DNA of 6,514 nucleotides from Gemmatimonadota bacterium (GTDB lineage Bacteria; Gemmatimonadota; Gemmatimonadetes; Gemmatimonadales; Gemmatimonadaceae): the NCBI GenBank assembly GCA_016794735.1, contig JAEUJK010000571.1:1-6514 (forward strand). The letters run 5' to 3'. Position 1 is the stretch's first letter. The number at the start of each line of letters is the position of its first letter. Made by a program: the position numbers and the translations under genes. Shown one piece after another: positions 5,929-6,514 of the stretch. The notes beneath the pieces are model-generated. The model ran no database searches. It was not told where the DNA came from and worked only from the letters and a program-made list of their open reading frames with translations.

Positions 5929-6417
5929 TTACTTGACGATCAGCTCCATCTTCATGCCCATCGCGAGGTGCGGCGTGCAGATGATGCCGTAGGTGCCCGC
6001 GGCGATGTTACCGAGCGAGACCGTCCAGGCTTCGTTGGCATTCATCATCATCGGCGACGAGAAGTCGGCCGAGTTGGGCATGTTGGCCTGCAGCTGCGCC
6101 TTCACGGCTTCCGGGATCGTGGCGGCGTCGAACGCGACGTTGTGTGGGCCGCCGGAAACCATGACGAACTTGATGCCGTCGCCCGGGGCGGCGGTGAGGG
6201 TCGCCGGCTCGAAGCGGTAACCCTTGTCATCGCCAACCATGTTGATGGTGTGGGTGGTGCCGGTGATCGGAGCCGCGGTAGCGGCGCCAGCGGCCGGAGC
6301 CGGGGCAACTTCCGGAGCCGGGGCAGCGGCCGTGGTGTCAGCCGGGGCGGACTCACCACCACCGCAAGCGGCGAGGAGCGCCGCACCAGCGAAGAGCGCA
6401 ATTCCGTGAAAACGCAT
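5929..6417 (-). CDS. Cupredoxin (plastocyanin/azurin-like) lipoprotein
   Basis: This 162-residue blue-copper protein is probably a membrane-tethered, periplasm-facing electron carrier or copper-binding protein. The N-terminus is a lipoprotein signal with lipobox LLAAC, so Cys18 would be lipidated. An Ala/Pro/Thr-rich flexible linker spans about 20-52. The cupredoxin domain runs from about 56 to the end. Type 1 copper ligands are visible as His92 in GGPHNVAF, and Cys147, His150 and Met155 in CTPHLAMGM, with the plastocyanin-type C-x2-H-x4-M spacing. The partner redox protein is not shown by the window. The ATG at 6417 has GGAGG ten bases upstream (6432-6428), a strong ribosome site. The gene looks monocistronic: it has its own terminator, and its upstream region carries a CRP-type palindrome, suggesting control by a CRP/FNR-family regulator. 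Confidence 0.92.
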   Translation of the reverse strand: MRFHGIALFAGAALLAACGGGESAPADTTAAAPAPEVAPAPAAGAATAAPITGTTHTINMVGDDKGYRFEPATLTAAPGDGIKFVMVSGGPHNVAFDAATIPEAVKAQLQANMPNSADFSSPMMMNANEAWTVSLGNIAAGTYGIICTPHLAMGMKMELIVK

Positions 6418-6427
6418 TGTCTGAAGG

Positions 6428-6432
6428 CCTCC
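6428..6432 (-). promoter_or_regulatory. Ribosome binding site of the cupredoxin gene
   Basis: On the leftward strand this reads GGAGG, ten bases before the ATG at 6417. It confirms the start that also gives a complete lipoprotein signal peptide. Confidence 0.75.
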
Positions 6433-6459
6433 AGAGCCGTACAGAGATCAGGTCATGTT

Positions 6460-6477
6460 CCCGCAGGGCCCTGCGGG
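6460..6477. repeat. Perfect 18-base GC palindrome upstream of the cupredoxin gene
   Basis: CCCGCAGGGCCCTGCGGG is its own reverse complement over all 18 bases. As RNA it could fold into a seven-pair hairpin with a GGCC loop in the cupredoxin leader. As DNA it could be a dimer-binding operator. No T-run follows on either strand, so an intrinsic terminator is unlikely. It is two bases from the CRP-like palindrome. Confidence 0.6.
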
Positions 6478-6479
6478 CA

Positions 6480-6497
6480 TTGTGAATTTATTCACAA
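6480..6497. promoter_or_regulatory. CRP/FNR-family operator candidate, perfect TGTGA-N6-TCACA
   Basis: TTGTGAATTTATTCACAA is a perfect 18-base inverted repeat with TGTGA at 6481-6485 and TCACA at 6492-6496. The six-base spacer matches the CRP consensus exactly. It is an AT-rich island in GC-rich DNA, centred about 72 bases before the cupredoxin start codon, a place where an activator or repressor of that gene would bind. It could instead serve a divergent gene to the right of the window. No canonical -10 box could be identified. Confidence 0.6.
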
Positions 6498-6514
6498 GGA
6501 ACGGCCAAGTGTAG

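Noticed and set aside
6480..6497. Reading the AT-rich palindrome as an FNR site
   Set aside because: FNR sites follow TTGAT-N4-ATCAA; the bases here match the CRP form TGTGA-N6-TCACA exactly instead, though the actual family member is unknown.

Overview
This is a GC-rich window (by eye roughly two-thirds G+C) with compact, mostly leftward genes. The combination of gene families, the Ala/Pro-rich lipoprotein linker and the use of GTG starts suggests a chromosomal segment of a Gemmatimonadota-like bacterium. That is a gestalt judgement, not a proven assignment. No insertion sequence, CRISPR array, tRNA or rRNA was seen.

Layout from left to right. Positions 1-36 may hold the last eleven codons of a rightward gene. 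Positions 37-477 hold no gene I can support, but do contain a run of CCGNCTG heptads just past the end of the next gene. A leftward gene (478-936) encodes a small one-TM protein of the conserved family often mislabelled '6-phosphogluconate dehydrogenase'. A 91-base divergent spacer with a CACGTG-centred near-palindrome separates it from rightward ispG (1028-2242), the iron-sulfur enzyme of the MEP isoprenoid pathway. ispG converges on a leftward three-gene set that is probably an operon and is transcribed in this order: a membrane-anchored BY-kinase/Wzc-like P-loop protein (5816-4764), a stand-alone RelA/SpoT-type HD domain protein (4734-4138) and a secreted CocE/NonD-family serine hydrolase (4132-2255). 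Upstream of these lies a leftward cupredoxin lipoprotein gene (6417-5929) with a strong 11-bp hairpin terminator. Its upstream region holds two adjacent perfect 18-base palindromes, one of which matches the CRP consensus TGTGA-N6-TCACA exactly.

The most interesting point is that the first two genes of the leftward operon both look like pseudoenzymes. The BY-kinase-like protein keeps the fold landmarks and the Walker A' aspartates but lacks the Walker A GK[ST], the Walker B Asp, the Wzz ectodomain and the C-terminal tyrosine cluster. The HD protein keeps the alarmone-binding 'RKG' but has Gln at two of the four expected metal ligands. The third gene has an intact Ser-Asp-His triad. An operon pairing two apparently inactivated regulatory domains with one active exported hydrolase suggests a binding or scaffolding regulatory role at the envelope. 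This is inference only.
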